Notes: generated by a model from the letters alone, not told the origin. A DNA stretch of 9,366 nt from JBOHUX01 sp050734915 (GCA_050734915.1 JBOHUX010000088.1:1-9366); one strand, 5' to 3'. Counted from the first letter of the stretch, positions 1 to 7,557 are shown. Program-made: numbers and translations.

Positions 1-3000
1 GCTCGGCGGTGCCGGCCGCGGCGGCGCGGCGCGCCGGCCCGGCTCCGAGCGCCGGGGCAGGCCGGGCGTGGGAGCGCGAAGGACGTACGAGAGATCGAGC
101 CCCATCTGGCTGACGGCGGGGAGCTCCTCCAGGAGCTCGACACGCCCGACCAGGTCCTCGAGGAGGCGCGCCCCCGCCGCGGCCAGGAGGCCGCGCGCCT
201 CCTCGGCGACCAAGGTGAGGTAGTTGATCACCGACTCCGGGCGTCCGTCGAACTTGGCGCGGAGGTCCTCCCGCTGGGTGGCGATGCCGGTTGGGCAGGT
301 GTTGAGATGGCACTGCCGGGCCATGTCGCAGCCGAGCGCGATCAGCAGCGAGGTCCCGAACCCGAACTCCTCCGCGCCCAGCAGGGCCGCCACCACGACA
401 TCGCGGCCGGTCCTGAGGCCGCCGTCCACCCGGAGCCGGATGCGGTCCCGGAAGCGGCTCTCGACCAGGGCCCGCTGCGTCTCCGCCAGGCCCAGCTCCC
501 ACGGCACGCCGGCGTTCTTGATCGAGGCCAGGGGCGAGGCTCCGGTGCCGCCCTCGTGGCCGCTGATGAGAACGTAGTCGGCACCCGCCTTGGCGACCCC
601 CGCCGCGATGGTGCCCACCCCCGATTCGGCGACCAGCTTGACGCCCACCCGCGCGGCGGGATTGGCGGCCCGGAGGTCGTGGATCAGCTGCGCCAGGTCC
701 TCGATCGAGTAGATGTCGTGGTGGGGAGGCGGCGAGATCAGCTGGGTGCCCGGCTGGGCGTGCCGGAGCCGCGCGATGAGAGCTGTCACCTTGGCGCCCG
801 GGAGCTGGCCCCCCTCGCCGGGCTTGGAGCCCTGCGCGATCTTGATCTCGATCTCGTCAGCCCGCCGCAGGTACTCGCGGGTGACGCCGAAGCGCGCGGA
901 GGCGACCTGCTTGACGCGGCTGTCGAGCCGCTCCTCCGCCAGGTAGAGCGCGGGGTCCTCGCCGCCCTCGCCGGAGTTCGAGCGCGCGCCGGCGCGGTTC
1001 ATCGCCACCGCCAGCGCCTGGTGGGCCTCGGGGGACAGCGAGCCGAGCGACATGGCGGTGGCGACGAAGCGGGCGAGGATCGCCGACGCCGGCTCCACGT
1101 CGTCGAGTGGGGCCGGTCCGGCGTCGGCCCGGATCGAGAGCAGGTCGCGGATGGCCGCCGCCGCCCCCCGGCCGGCGGTCTGGCGATAGCCAGACCAATC
1201 CTGGGCCGCGCCCGTCGTCGCCGCCCGCTGCAGCGCCCGCACCGCCAGCGGATGGTGGGCGTGCCACTCGCCCGCCTTGCGGAAGCGGATCCGCCCGTGG
1301 TCCGCGAGGGGCTCCCGCGCCTCCGGGCCGGCGGTCGCCGGCCGGCGCCGCAACGCCGCCTCCAGGTCGGCCAGGGAGGCTCCGCCGATCTGGGAGGCGG
1401 CGCCCGGGAAGCAGAGCCTCATCACCTCCCTGCCGAGGCCGACGGATTCGAAGATGTGGGCACCGCAGTAGCTGGCCACGGTGGCGATGCCCATCTTGGC
1501 CATCGCCTTGAGAAGGCCGCTCTCGAAGGCTCTCCGGCAGGCATCCTCGGCCTGCTCCCGCTCCTGGGCCGACCCCGGAGCGGCCTCCATGGCGGTGGCG
1601 AGGGCGAGGTAGGGGTGGACGGCGGAGGCGCCGATGGTCACCAGCATGGCCAGGTCGTGCACGTCGACGACGTCCCCGGAGACCGCGACGAGGTCCTTCT
1701 GGGTGCGCTGCCCGATCTCGATCAGGCGCTCGTGAACGGCCCCCACCGCGAGCGGGGCCGGTATCGGGAGCCGCCCGCCGTGCGCGTCCCGGTCGTCGAG
1801 GACGACGATGCCGGGCGGGGCCAGCTCCGCCTCCGCCCGGAGCCGGGCCAGCCCCTCGGCCAGGGATTCGCCGCTGCCCAAGGTGGCGCCGAGCACGGTC
1901 GCCGCGCGGACGATGGCGGCCGCCTCGGCCGCCCCCAGCACCGGCGAGTCGAGCTCCAGAAGCGGCCGCCGGGCCTGCTCGCCGTGGCGCGAGGCGGGCG
2001 CCCCCTGAGGCACCTCGATGCGCGGGTCGGCGGGTGGCCCGAGGGTCGCCGCGCGGGGCCCGAGCAGCGTCCTCAGTGACATCACGGACCGCTCCCGGAG
2101 CGGGTCGATGGCAGGGTTGGTCACCTGCGCGAAGCGCTGGCGAAGGTACCCGTAGAGCCGGCGGGGGGTGGAGCCGAGAGGAGCGATCGGCGTGTCGTCC
2201 CCCATCGAGTAGACGGGCTCCGCGCCCGATTCGGCCATCGCCCGGATGACGATGCGGACATCCTCCAGACCCCATCCGTGCAGGCGCTGGAGGGCGGCGA
2301 GGTCTCCGGGCGCGTCGATGGCCCGGTGGCGGCGCTCGACCGGCGAGGTGAGCTGGTCCGCCAGGCTGCCGTAGTCATGCCGGCGGGACACCCAGGCCTT
2401 GGCCTCGGGGTCGTGCAGGAGGCGGCCGTCGCGGGTGTCGACGAGCAGCATCTCGCCCGGTCCCAGCCGGCCTCGCTCGATCACCTCGCTGGGGTCGAGG
2501 TCGATCACGCCCGCCTCCGACGCGGCGATCACCAGACCGTCCCGCGTCACCTGGTAGCGCAGCGGCCGCAGGCCGTTGCGGTCGAGGGCGGCGCCGGCCA
2601 GCAGCCCGTCGGTGAAGGCCAGGGCCGCCGGTCCGTCCCAGGGCTCGAACCGGGTCGAGTGATAGCGGTAGAAGTCGCGCACCGCGGGAGCCAGGTCGCC
2701 GCGCGCCTCCCAGGCCTCGGGGACCAGGGCCATCAGCGCCTCGGCGATGTCGAATCCGCGCGTCATCAGCATGCTGATGGCGTCGTCCAGGCTCGCCGAG
2801 TCTGAGCCCTCCGCCCAGATCACCGGCCGCTCCGCCGGATCCAGCTCGGCCGCCCGCGAACGCATCCAGTCCCGGTTGCCGCTGACGCTGTTGATCTCAC
2901 CGTTGTGCGCGAGCACCTGGAACGGCTGTGCGAGGCGCCAGTCGGGCATCGTGTTGGTGGCGTAGCGCTGGTGGAAGACGACCAACTGGCTCGCGCAGCG

Positions 3001-3612
3001 GGGATCGACGAGGTCGGGGTAGAAGTGGCCGAGCAGGGGACCCGTCGTCATCGCCTTGTAGACGACGGTCCGGCACGACGCCGAGGCGATGTAGAGCGGT
3101 ACCGCCGCCGCGCCCGCCTCTCGATGGATGTGCCTGCGAGCCCGGAGGAGCATCCGCTCCCACTCCTGGTCGGGGACGCCCGGATGCGCCACGACGGCCT
3201 GCCAGATCCGCGGCATGGAGGCCCGGGCCCGCGCGCCCAGCGTCTCCGGCCGCACCGGCACGGCCCGCCACTCGCGCACCGGCATGCCGAGCCCCACGAG
3301 CGCGGACTCGACGATCGGGCGGGCGCGGGAATCCCACTCGAAGACGACCACCACGCCGGTTCCGTCGCCGAGCAGGTCAGGTGGGATCTGGATCATGACG
3401 CCGGCGCCGTCGCCGCTCTCGCCGTCGGCATCCAGGCCACCTCGGTGTCCGAGCCGGGTCAGCGCCTCCAGCCCCAGCTCGACGATCCGGTGGGCGGCCG
3501 GGACCGCCGCCCGGGCGGCGAAACCCATCCCGCAGGCGGCCCGGCTCTGGGGAAGGGCGCCCGCCCAGGCGCCCCGCGGACTGACGGCGCCAATCGCCTG
3601 CGGCTCCGGCAC
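1..3612 (-). CDS. gltB: Glutamate synthase large subunit, C-terminus cut by window edge
   Basis: This is the large subunit of glutamate synthase, which converts glutamine plus 2-oxoglutarate to two glutamates in the cytoplasm. I translated the minus strand by hand and found 1204 codons with no stop or frameshift. A class II glutaminase domain starts at Cys27 (CGMGF), so the first 26 residues look like a removable propeptide. HNGEIN lies at 236-241 and EPWDGPAA and DRNGLRP follow. The central domain carries SMGDDTP and AQVTNPAIDP. The FMN domain starts near 854 (MSLGSLSPEAH), with SNSGEGGE at 878-885 and HEGGTG at 1019-1024. The 3Fe-4S cluster cysteines are C1095, C1101 and C1106 (C-x5-C-x4-C). 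The family is about 1500 residues, so the GXGXG domain lies beyond the left edge. The GTG at 3612 is the first possible start after an in-frame TAG at 3624-3622. The last visible residues form a Pro/Ala/Arg-rich linker. The small subunit gltD is not in the window. Confidence 0.96.
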   Translation of the reverse strand, partial: MPEPQAIGAVSPRGAWAGALPQSRAACGMGFAARAAVPAAHRIVELGLEALTRLGHRGGLDADGESGDGAGVMIQIPPDLLGDGTGVVVVFEWDSRARPIVESALVGLGMPVREWRAVPVRPETLGARARASMPRIWQAVVAHPGVPDQEWERMLLRARRHIHREAGAAAVPLYIASASCRTVVYKAMTTGPLLGHFYPDLVDPRCASQLVVFHQRYATNTMPDWRLAQPFQVLAHNGEINSVSGNRDWMRSRAAELDPAERPVIWAEGSDSASLDDAISMLMTRGFDIAEALMALVPEAWEARGDLAPAVRDFYRYHSTRFEPWDGPAALAFTDGLLAGAALDRNGLRPLRYQVTRDGLVIAASEAGVIDLDPSEVIERGRLGPGEMLLVDTRDGRLLHDPEAKAWVSRRHDYGSLADQLTSPVERRHRAIDAPGDLAALQRLHGWGLEDVRIVIRAMAESGAEPVYSMGDDTPIAPLGSTPRRLYGYLRQRFAQVTNPAIDPLRERSVMSLRTLLGPRAATLGPPADPRIEVPQGAPASRHGEQARRPLLELDSPVLGAAEAAAIVRAATVLGATLGSGESLAEGLARLRAEAELAPPGIVVLDDRDAHGGRLPIPAPLAVGAVHERLIEIGQRTQKDLVAVSGDVVDVHDLAMLVTIGASAVHPYLALATAMEAAPGSAQEREQAEDACRRAFESGLLKAMAKMGIATVASYCGAHIFESVGLGREVMRLCFPGAASQIGGASLADLEAALRRRPATAGPEAREPLADHGRIRFRKAGEWHAHHPLAVRALQRAATTGAAQDWSGYRQTAGRGAAAAIRDLLSIRADAGPAPLDDVEPASAILARFVATAMSLGSLSPEAHQALAVAMNRAGARSNSGEGGEDPALYLAEERLDSRVKQVASARFGVTREYLRRADEIEIKIAQGSKPGEGGQLPGAKVTALIARLRHAQPGTQLISPPPHHDIYSIEDLAQLIHDLRAANPAARVGVKLVAESGVGTIAAGVAKAGADYVLISGHEGGTGASPLASIKNAGVPWELGLAETQRALVESRFRDRIRLRVDGGLRTGRDVVVAALLGAEEFGFGTSLLIALGCDMARQCHLNTCPTGIATQREDLRAKFDGRPESVINYLTLVAEEARGLLAAAGARLLEDLVGRVELLEELPAVSQMGLDLSYVLRAPTPGLPRRSEPGRRAAPPRPAPPS

Positions 3613-3618
3613 GGGCCC

Positions 3619-3624
3619 ACGCTA
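3619..3624 (-). promoter_or_regulatory. Candidate -10 box for leaderless gltB transcript
   Basis: On the minus strand TAGCGT ends 6 nt before the GTG start of gltB, and no Shine-Dalgarno sequence lies between them. A -10 box at this distance would place the transcription start at or next to the first base of the start codon. No clear -35 element is present at 16-19 bp. The inference rests on the same arrangement at other genes in the window. Confidence 0.4.
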
Positions 3625-3785
3625 ACCGGCCGCGAGGAGTGACGCCTAGTTACGGAGCCCCAAAGGGTGGGGGGTATCTTGATGCCTGGCCACAAGGCTT
3701 GGTCCATGGAGTCCCCCGTCGGGGCAGCGGGGCGCGCGAGGGGCCCGGCTGCCACGGATCCGGTGGCCCCCATGGGCGCGCCTCT

Positions 3786-3791
3786 TAGACT
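3786..3791 (+). promoter_or_regulatory. Candidate -10 box for leaderless ornithine cyclodeaminase transcript
   Basis: TAGACT lies 9 nt upstream of the ATG at 3801. The nine intervening bases are pyrimidine-rich and hold no purine-rich ribosome binding site. The spacing fits a transcription start at or very near the ATG. The -35 region is GC-rich and does not resemble the consensus, so this is a moderate call. Confidence 0.42.
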
Positions 3792-3800
3792 CTCCCTGAC

Positions 3801-5045
3801 ATGGGATCCACGGTGACCGGGGGCGGCCCGGACTTCGAGACCGCGATCGTTCTCGAGGGACACATCATCGATTCGATGGTGCTGCCCCGCGTCATGGACG
3901 CCGTCATGGACCTGGGCGGCAACTTCACCATCGACGAGCTCCAGGTCGGCCAGCACAAGACGGACCCCTCGCGGTGCCGGATGACCATCCTCGCCGGTGC
4001 CGCGGGCGAGATGGAGGCCATCCTCGAGCGCTGCCGGGAGCTGGGGGCGCAGATCGTTTCCGAGGCGCCGGCGCGGCTGGCCGAGGTGACCGCCGAGGGG
4101 GTGTTCCCGGAGGGGTTCTACTCGACCAGCAACCTGCCCACCCACGTGCTGCTGGGGGGCGGCTGGGTGGAGGTGGGGCGGCAGGAGATGGACTGCGCCA
4201 TCGCCGTCGACGAAGGGGAGCGCCGCGCCTGGTGCGTGACCTTCCAGGACGCCCACCCGGGCATGAGGCTGGTGGTCGGCAAGGCGGGGGTGCGGGCGGT
4301 GCCGCTGGAGCGCTCGCGGCAGATGGAGATCTTCAGCTTCATGACCAGCGAGGTCTCCGCCGAGAAGCCCAAGAAGCTGCTGGTGACGGAGATCGCGCGC
4401 GAGATGCGCGCCATCCGCGCGGAGGCGGGGCGGATCCTGGTCGTGGCCGGGCCGGCCGTCGTCCACACCGGCTCGGCCCGGCACTTGACGCGTCTGATCG
4501 AGCTCGGCTTCGTGCAGGTTCTCTTCGCCGGCAACGCCCTCGCCGTCCACGACGTCGAGGCGGCTCTGTTCGGGACCGCGCTCGGCATCAATCTCGAGAG
4601 CGGCCGCCCCGTCGAATCGGGCCACAGCAATCACATGCGGGCCGTGAACCGGGTCCGGGCGGCCGGCGGGCTGGGGGCCATGGTCGCCGACGGCCGGCTC
4701 GACTCCGGGATCATGCGGGCGGCCATCTCACACGGCGTGGCCCTGGTGCTGGCGGGCAGCATCCGCGACGACGGGCCGCTCCCGGACGTGATCACCGACG
4801 TGGTCGAGGCCCAGCGCCGGATGCGCGAATGCCTGCCCGGGGTGAGGCTGGCGCTGATGGTCTCGACCATGCTCCATTCGATCGCCGCCGGCAACCTCCT
4901 GCCGGCCACGGTCCGCACCGTGTGCGTGGACATCAACCCGGCCGTGGTCACCAAGCTGGCCGATCGCGGGAGCTGGCAGAGTATCGGGCTCGTCACCGAC
5001 GTGGAGTCATTCCTGCGCGAGCTGGCCGCGACGCTGGATTCCTGA
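3801..5045 (+). CDS. Ornithine cyclodeaminase, stand-alone TIGR00300 / AgrE-ArgZ family (LOR/SDH domain)
   Basis: This 414-residue cytoplasmic protein matches the TIGR00300 family in length and motifs. The family is known as stand-alone archaeal proteins and as the C-terminal half of cyanobacterial AgrE/ArgZ; characterised members convert ornithine to proline and ammonia using bound NAD. The N-terminal LOR/SDH-type domain covers about residues 12-110 (ETAIVLEGHIIDS, then DELQVGQHKTDPSRC). The C-terminal nucleotide-binding part begins near 211 with RILVVAGPAVVHTG and carries the family hallmarks AGNALAVHDVE (243-253), GTALGINLESG, GHSNHMRAVNR (274-284) and AGSIRDDGPLPDVITD (318-333). There is no N-terminal arginine dihydrolase domain. 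It is unrelated in sequence to the classical mu-crystallin-like ornithine cyclodeaminase. It is transcribed divergently from gltB, consistent with a role in amino-acid nitrogen flow. Family assignment is strong; the exact substrate is inferred from characterised relatives. Confidence 0.88.
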   Translation: MGSTVTGGGPDFETAIVLEGHIIDSMVLPRVMDAVMDLGGNFTIDELQVGQHKTDPSRCRMTILAGAAGEMEAILERCRELGAQIVSEAPARLAEVTAEGVFPEGFYSTSNLPTHVLLGGGWVEVGRQEMDCAIAVDEGERRAWCVTFQDAHPGMRLVVGKAGVRAVPLERSRQMEIFSFMTSEVSAEKPKKLLVTEIAREMRAIRAEAGRILVVAGPAVVHTGSARHLTRLIELGFVQVLFAGNALAVHDVEAALFGTALGINLESGRPVESGHSNHMRAVNRVRAAGGLGAMVADGRLDSGIMRAAISHGVALVLAGSIRDDGPLPDVITDVVEAQRRMRECLPGVRLALMVSTMLHSIAAGNLLPATVRTVCVDINPAVVTKLADRGSWQSIGLVTDVESFLRELAATLDS

Positions 5046-5086
5046 GCCCGCCCCGACCGATTCAGTAGCCGTTCAGGGCCTCCCGA

Positions 5087-5092
5087 TAGCTT
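5087..5092 (+). promoter_or_regulatory. Candidate -10 box ahead of the membrane glycosyltransferase gene
   Basis: TAGCTT ends 7 nt before the GTG at 5100, the same layout seen at the other lead genes. It overlaps the alternative TTG start at 5091, so both cannot be used as drawn. No good -35 is visible. If this box is not functional the gene is probably read through from the ornithine cyclodeaminase gene, since the gap after that stop codon is only about 50 nt and holds no terminator-like hairpin. Confidence 0.3.
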
Positions 5093-5099
5093 GGTCAGG

Positions 5100-6620
5100 G
5101 TGCCCACGGGTTCCCGGGGCAGGCTCGGGCTCGCCCTGCTCATCCTCCTGGTCAGGCTGCCCACCTTCGCCGAGCCGCGCTGGTTCTCCGACGAGGGCAT
5201 CTTCACCGCCGTGGCCATGGGCATCGCCCGGGGGATGCCGCTCTATGCCCGCGTCTACGACAACAGCCCGCCCGGCATCTACTGGTTCTTCCGGGTCCTG
5301 CTGGCCCTCGGCGCGCGCCACCGGCACCTCGTCGTCGAGCTCGCCGCGGCGGCCGCCGTCGTCGCGGTCGCCCTGCTCGTCCTCGAGGTGGCGCGTCGGG
5401 TCGCGCCGCTGTGGCCGGCGGCACTGGCCGCGGCGCTGGCCGGGCTGGCGCTCTCGCTGCCGACGCTGGATGGCGATCTCATCAACGTCGAGCTGCTCGC
5501 GCTGCCCTTCTTCATGGCGGCGCTGGCGCTGGCCTTCAGCTCCCGCCGGTGGGCGGTGGCGGGCGCCGGGGCCCTGCTCGGCCTGGCGCTGGTGACCCGC
5601 CCCTCGTTCGCCCTCGACGGGCTGGCCCTGCTGGTTCCCCTCCTCGGCCGGGAGCGAGGCTGGTCGAGGCTGGCGCTGGCGGGCTCTGGGCTGGCGGTGA
5701 CGCTGGCGGCGATCGGGGCAGGTCTGTGGTGGGAGGGGTCATGGACCGCCTACACGAGAAGCGTCGTCCCCGCCGACCACGCCTACGTCCTGTGGGCGAA
5801 CGGCGGCCGGGCCGGCCCTCTCTACCTCCGCCTGGCGCTGCTGGGCGCGCTCGGCGCGCTCGGGTTCTGGAGAAGCCGCACACCCGCCGGGCGGCTGCTG
5901 GCGATCTGGCTCCCGGCCGGGCTGGCGGGCGCCACGATCACTCCCCGCGAGTTCGCCCACTACGTCCAGGAGGCGATCCCGCCGCTCTCCCTGGCCGCGG
6001 CGCTGCTGGCGGCGCGGATCCGATGGCGCTGGGCGGCCGCACCCGCCGCGCTCGCGGGCGTGCTGCTGGCGGCTCAGGCCGCGCTGGCCCTGCCGGCGCG
6101 CCAGACGGCGATGATGGAGTCCGGGCGGGCGGGACCGCCCCGCTACAACTTCAGCTTCCGGCGCCTTCCCGCCTACTACGGGAACTGGCTCGGATACACG
6201 CTGGGCGCCAGGAGCCGCGCGAGCTACGTGGGCTGGTTCCCCGCCCCGACGGCGCGCCGCAACGCCGAGGCGGCGCTGTTGCGGCGGCTGGCGCGTGGTT
6301 CCCCCCGGCCGACGCTCCTGGTGCTGGGTGACGTGCCCTGGCTCTACGTGATGAGCGGGCTCACCCCCGCCACCCCCTACGTGGCCATCAACTCCGCCTT
6401 CGCGATGGTCCCCTCGGGGCGCCGGCACCTTCGAGCCCAGCTGCGGAGCGGGCGCCCCGGCCTCGTCGTGATGACCGGGAACCCCGGCTGGTGGGCGGCC
6501 GCGCTGCGCAGCGGCGGATACCGGGAGGTCTCGCGAAGGCCCTGGCCGACCTACGTCGCCCCGCCCCAAGCCGTGGCCCGCTCCGGAACTGACCGCCGGG
6601 ACGGCAAACAGGGTATATAA
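5100..6620 (+). CDS. Polytopic membrane protein, probable GT-C / PMT-ArnT-like glycosyltransferase
   Basis: This is a membrane protein of about 506 residues. The first membrane segment (LGLALLILLV) is followed by an outer loop with WFSDEG and then YDNSPPGIYW. An Asp-Glu pair followed by a Y-D-x-x-PP element is typical of GT-C glycosyltransferases of the PMT/ArnT type, which transfer sugars from polyprenyl-phosphate donors on the outer face of the membrane. Counting from the alternative TTG start at 5091, the pair is D34-E35. About nine or ten further Leu/Ala-rich membrane segments run to about residue 340, and the last 160 or so residues look soluble and extracytoplasmic. The acceptor cannot be told. 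I chose GTG at 5100 because it sits 7 nt below a TAnnnT box; TTG at 5091 would add three residues, and neither has a good ribosome binding site. It ends at TAA 6618-6620, inside the htpX promoter. Confidence 0.7.
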   Translation: MPTGSRGRLGLALLILLVRLPTFAEPRWFSDEGIFTAVAMGIARGMPLYARVYDNSPPGIYWFFRVLLALGARHRHLVVELAAAAAVVAVALLVLEVARRVAPLWPAALAAALAGLALSLPTLDGDLINVELLALPFFMAALALAFSSRRWAVAGAGALLGLALVTRPSFALDGLALLVPLLGRERGWSRLALAGSGLAVTLAAIGAGLWWEGSWTAYTRSVVPADHAYVLWANGGRAGPLYLRLALLGALGALGFWRSRTPAGRLLAIWLPAGLAGATITPREFAHYVQEAIPPLSLAAALLAARIRWRWAAAPAALAGVLLAAQAALALPARQTAMMESGRAGPPRYNFSFRRLPAYYGNWLGYTLGARSRASYVGWFPAPTARRNAEAALLRRLARGSPRPTLLVLGDVPWLYVMSGLTPATPYVAINSAFAMVPSGRRHLRAQLRSGRPGLVVMTGNPGWWAAALRSGGYREVSRRPWPTYVAPPQAVARSGTDRRDGKQGI

Positions 6621-6621
6621 G
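6589..6621 (+). promoter_or_regulatory. Promoter of htpX with TATATAA -10 box
   Basis: The -10 box TATATAAG (6614-6621) is the most AT-rich spot in this stretch of very GC-rich DNA. A weak -35 candidate, CTGACC (6589-6594), lies 19 bp upstream. Only 4 to 6 nt separate the box from the GTG start at 6626, and there is no Shine-Dalgarno sequence, which suggests a leaderless transcript. The TAA in the box is also the stop codon of the preceding glycosyltransferase gene. Confidence 0.6.
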
Positions 6622-6625
6622 CACC

Positions 6626-7546
6626 GTGCAGAGAAAGATCGGACGCGATCTCGGGCTCAGCTTCCGGATGCTCCTCACGATGGCGCTCCTGGCTCTCCTC
6701 TATCTCGCCTTCATCGCCTTCCTGGGCGTCGTCGTCCACGTCCCCCTGGGCTTCGTCATCGTCATCGCGCTGATCCTCCTCGGCGCGCAGTACTACTTCT
6801 CGGACCGGCTGGTCCTGATGTCGATCGGCGCCCGGGAGGTGACCGAGGCGGAGGCGCCCGAGCTGCACGACCTGGTCGGCCGGCTCAGCCAGATGACCGG
6901 CATCCCCAAGCCCAAGGTGGCGATCATCGACACCCCGGTCCCCAACGCGCTCGCCACCGGACGGAACCCCAAGCACGCGCTGGTGGCGGTCACCTCCGGC
7001 ATCCTCCAGACCCTCGAGCCTCAGGAGCTGGAGGCGGTTCTCGCCCACGAGCTGAGCCATGTCATCCATCGCGACACGCGGGTGATGGCGATGGCGAGCT
7101 TCTTCGCCACCGTGGCCTCGTTCATCGTCCAGTCGGAGCTCTGGGGCGGCATGGGGATGGGCTACGGCGGCGGCTTCGGCGGGGACGGCGACGGTGACGA
7201 CAACCGGGGCAGCTCGTTCATCCTCGTCTTCGTCGTCTCGGCGGTCGTCTGGGCGGTCAGCTTCGTTCTCATCCAGACCCTGTCCCGCTACCGCGAGTAC
7301 GCCGCCGACCGGGGCTCGGCGTTGATCACGGGCCAGCCCTCCACACTCGCCTCGGCTCTGGTCAAGATCAGCGGCCGGATGCAGAGGATCCCCACCCAGG
7401 ACCTTCGACAGGTCGAGGCGGCGAACGCGCTGATGATCTTCCCCTCCCTCACGCGAGGGTCGGTGGCCGAGCTCTTCTCCACCCACCCATCGCTCGAGCA
7501 TCGCCTCGCCAAGCTGCAGCGCATGGAAGCCGACCTCTCCCGCTGA
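6626..7546 (+). CDS. htpX: Membrane zinc metalloprotease HtpX (M48B family)
   Basis: HtpX cleaves damaged or misfolded membrane proteins at the inner membrane as part of envelope quality control. The 306-residue length is normal for the family. Two N-terminal membrane segments lie at about 12-33 and 39-55. The zinc site is HELSH (H141, E142, H145) followed by IHRD, with the third ligand E224 in YREYAADRGSA (222-232). Two more hydrophobic segments at about 153-172 and 197-218 flank a Gly/Asp-rich loop at 174-193. The C-terminal signature LFSTHPSLEHRL (283-294) is present, so the enzyme looks intact. The GTG start is chosen because it lies just below a -10 box and gives the expected N-terminus. 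It is followed 11 nt later by pspAB and then pspA, the usual phage-shock context for HtpX in high-GC bacteria and some archaea. Confidence 0.95.
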   Translation: MQRKIGRDLGLSFRMLLTMALLALLYLAFIAFLGVVVHVPLGFVIVIALILLGAQYYFSDRLVLMSIGAREVTEAEAPELHDLVGRLSQMTGIPKPKVAIIDTPVPNALATGRNPKHALVAVTSGILQTLEPQELEAVLAHELSHVIHRDTRVMAMASFFATVASFIVQSELWGGMGMGYGGGFGGDGDGDDNRGSSFILVFVVSAVVWAVSFVLIQTLSRYREYAADRGSALITGQPSTLASALVKISGRMQRIPTQDLRQVEAANALMIFPSLTRGSVAELFSTHPSLEHRLAKLQRMEADLSR

Positions 7547-7547
7547 C

Positions 7548-7553
7548 AAGGGA
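7548..7553 (+). promoter_or_regulatory. Ribosome binding site of pspAB
   Basis: AAGGGA lies 4 nt upstream of the GTG at 7558, directly after the htpX stop codon. It supports the GTG start and translation of pspAB as an internal gene of an htpX-led transcript. Confidence 0.5.
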
Positions 7554-7557
7554 CCAA

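Larger units (their letters stand above)
3613..3800. promoter_or_regulatory. Divergent intergenic region between gltB and ornithine cyclodeaminase gene
   Basis: These 188 bp must carry the promoters of both divergent genes. Each start codon has a TAnnnT box 6 to 9 nt upstream (listed separately), but neither box has a convincing -35 element. The middle part is GC-rich and holds two small inverted repeats: CCCC at 3713-3716 with GGGG at 3721-3724, and GGCAGC at 3723-3728 with GCTGCC at 3748-3753. They share two bases, so they could be alternative folds, but both are short and may be chance in such GC-rich DNA. I recognise no known riboswitch or operator here. Confidence 0.55.

Noticed and set aside
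307..2079. A 590-codon open frame on the plus strand, antisense to gltB
   Set aside because: It is rich in Arg, Gly, Ala and Pro with no recognisable motifs, whereas the opposite strand encodes an unmistakable glutamate synthase. Long open antisense frames are expected in DNA this GC-rich.
857..2275. A 472-codon open frame on the minus strand
   Set aside because: It is in a different frame from gltB and reads as low-complexity Arg/Gly/Pro sequence; the gltB frame is continuous through the same bases.
1..3612. Suspected frameshift or broken gltB
   Set aside because: Codon-by-codon reading from 3612 to 1 gives 1204 codons with every expected motif in one frame. The missing C-terminus is due to the window edge.
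3661..3675. Possible G-quadruplex in the G-rich stretch GGGTGGGGGG
   Set aside because: Too few separate G-runs nearby on the same strand to form four tracts.
3650..3680. Promoter TTACGG with TATCTT on the plus strand for the ornithine cyclodeaminase gene
   Set aside because: The 19-bp spacing and poor match make it weak, and it would give a 110-nt leader without a recognisable riboswitch or ribosome binding site. The TAGACT box next to the ATG is a better candidate.
3459..4634. A 391-codon minus-strand open frame opposite the ornithine cyclodeaminase gene
   Set aside because: No family resemblance, and it overlaps two well-supported genes plus their promoter region.
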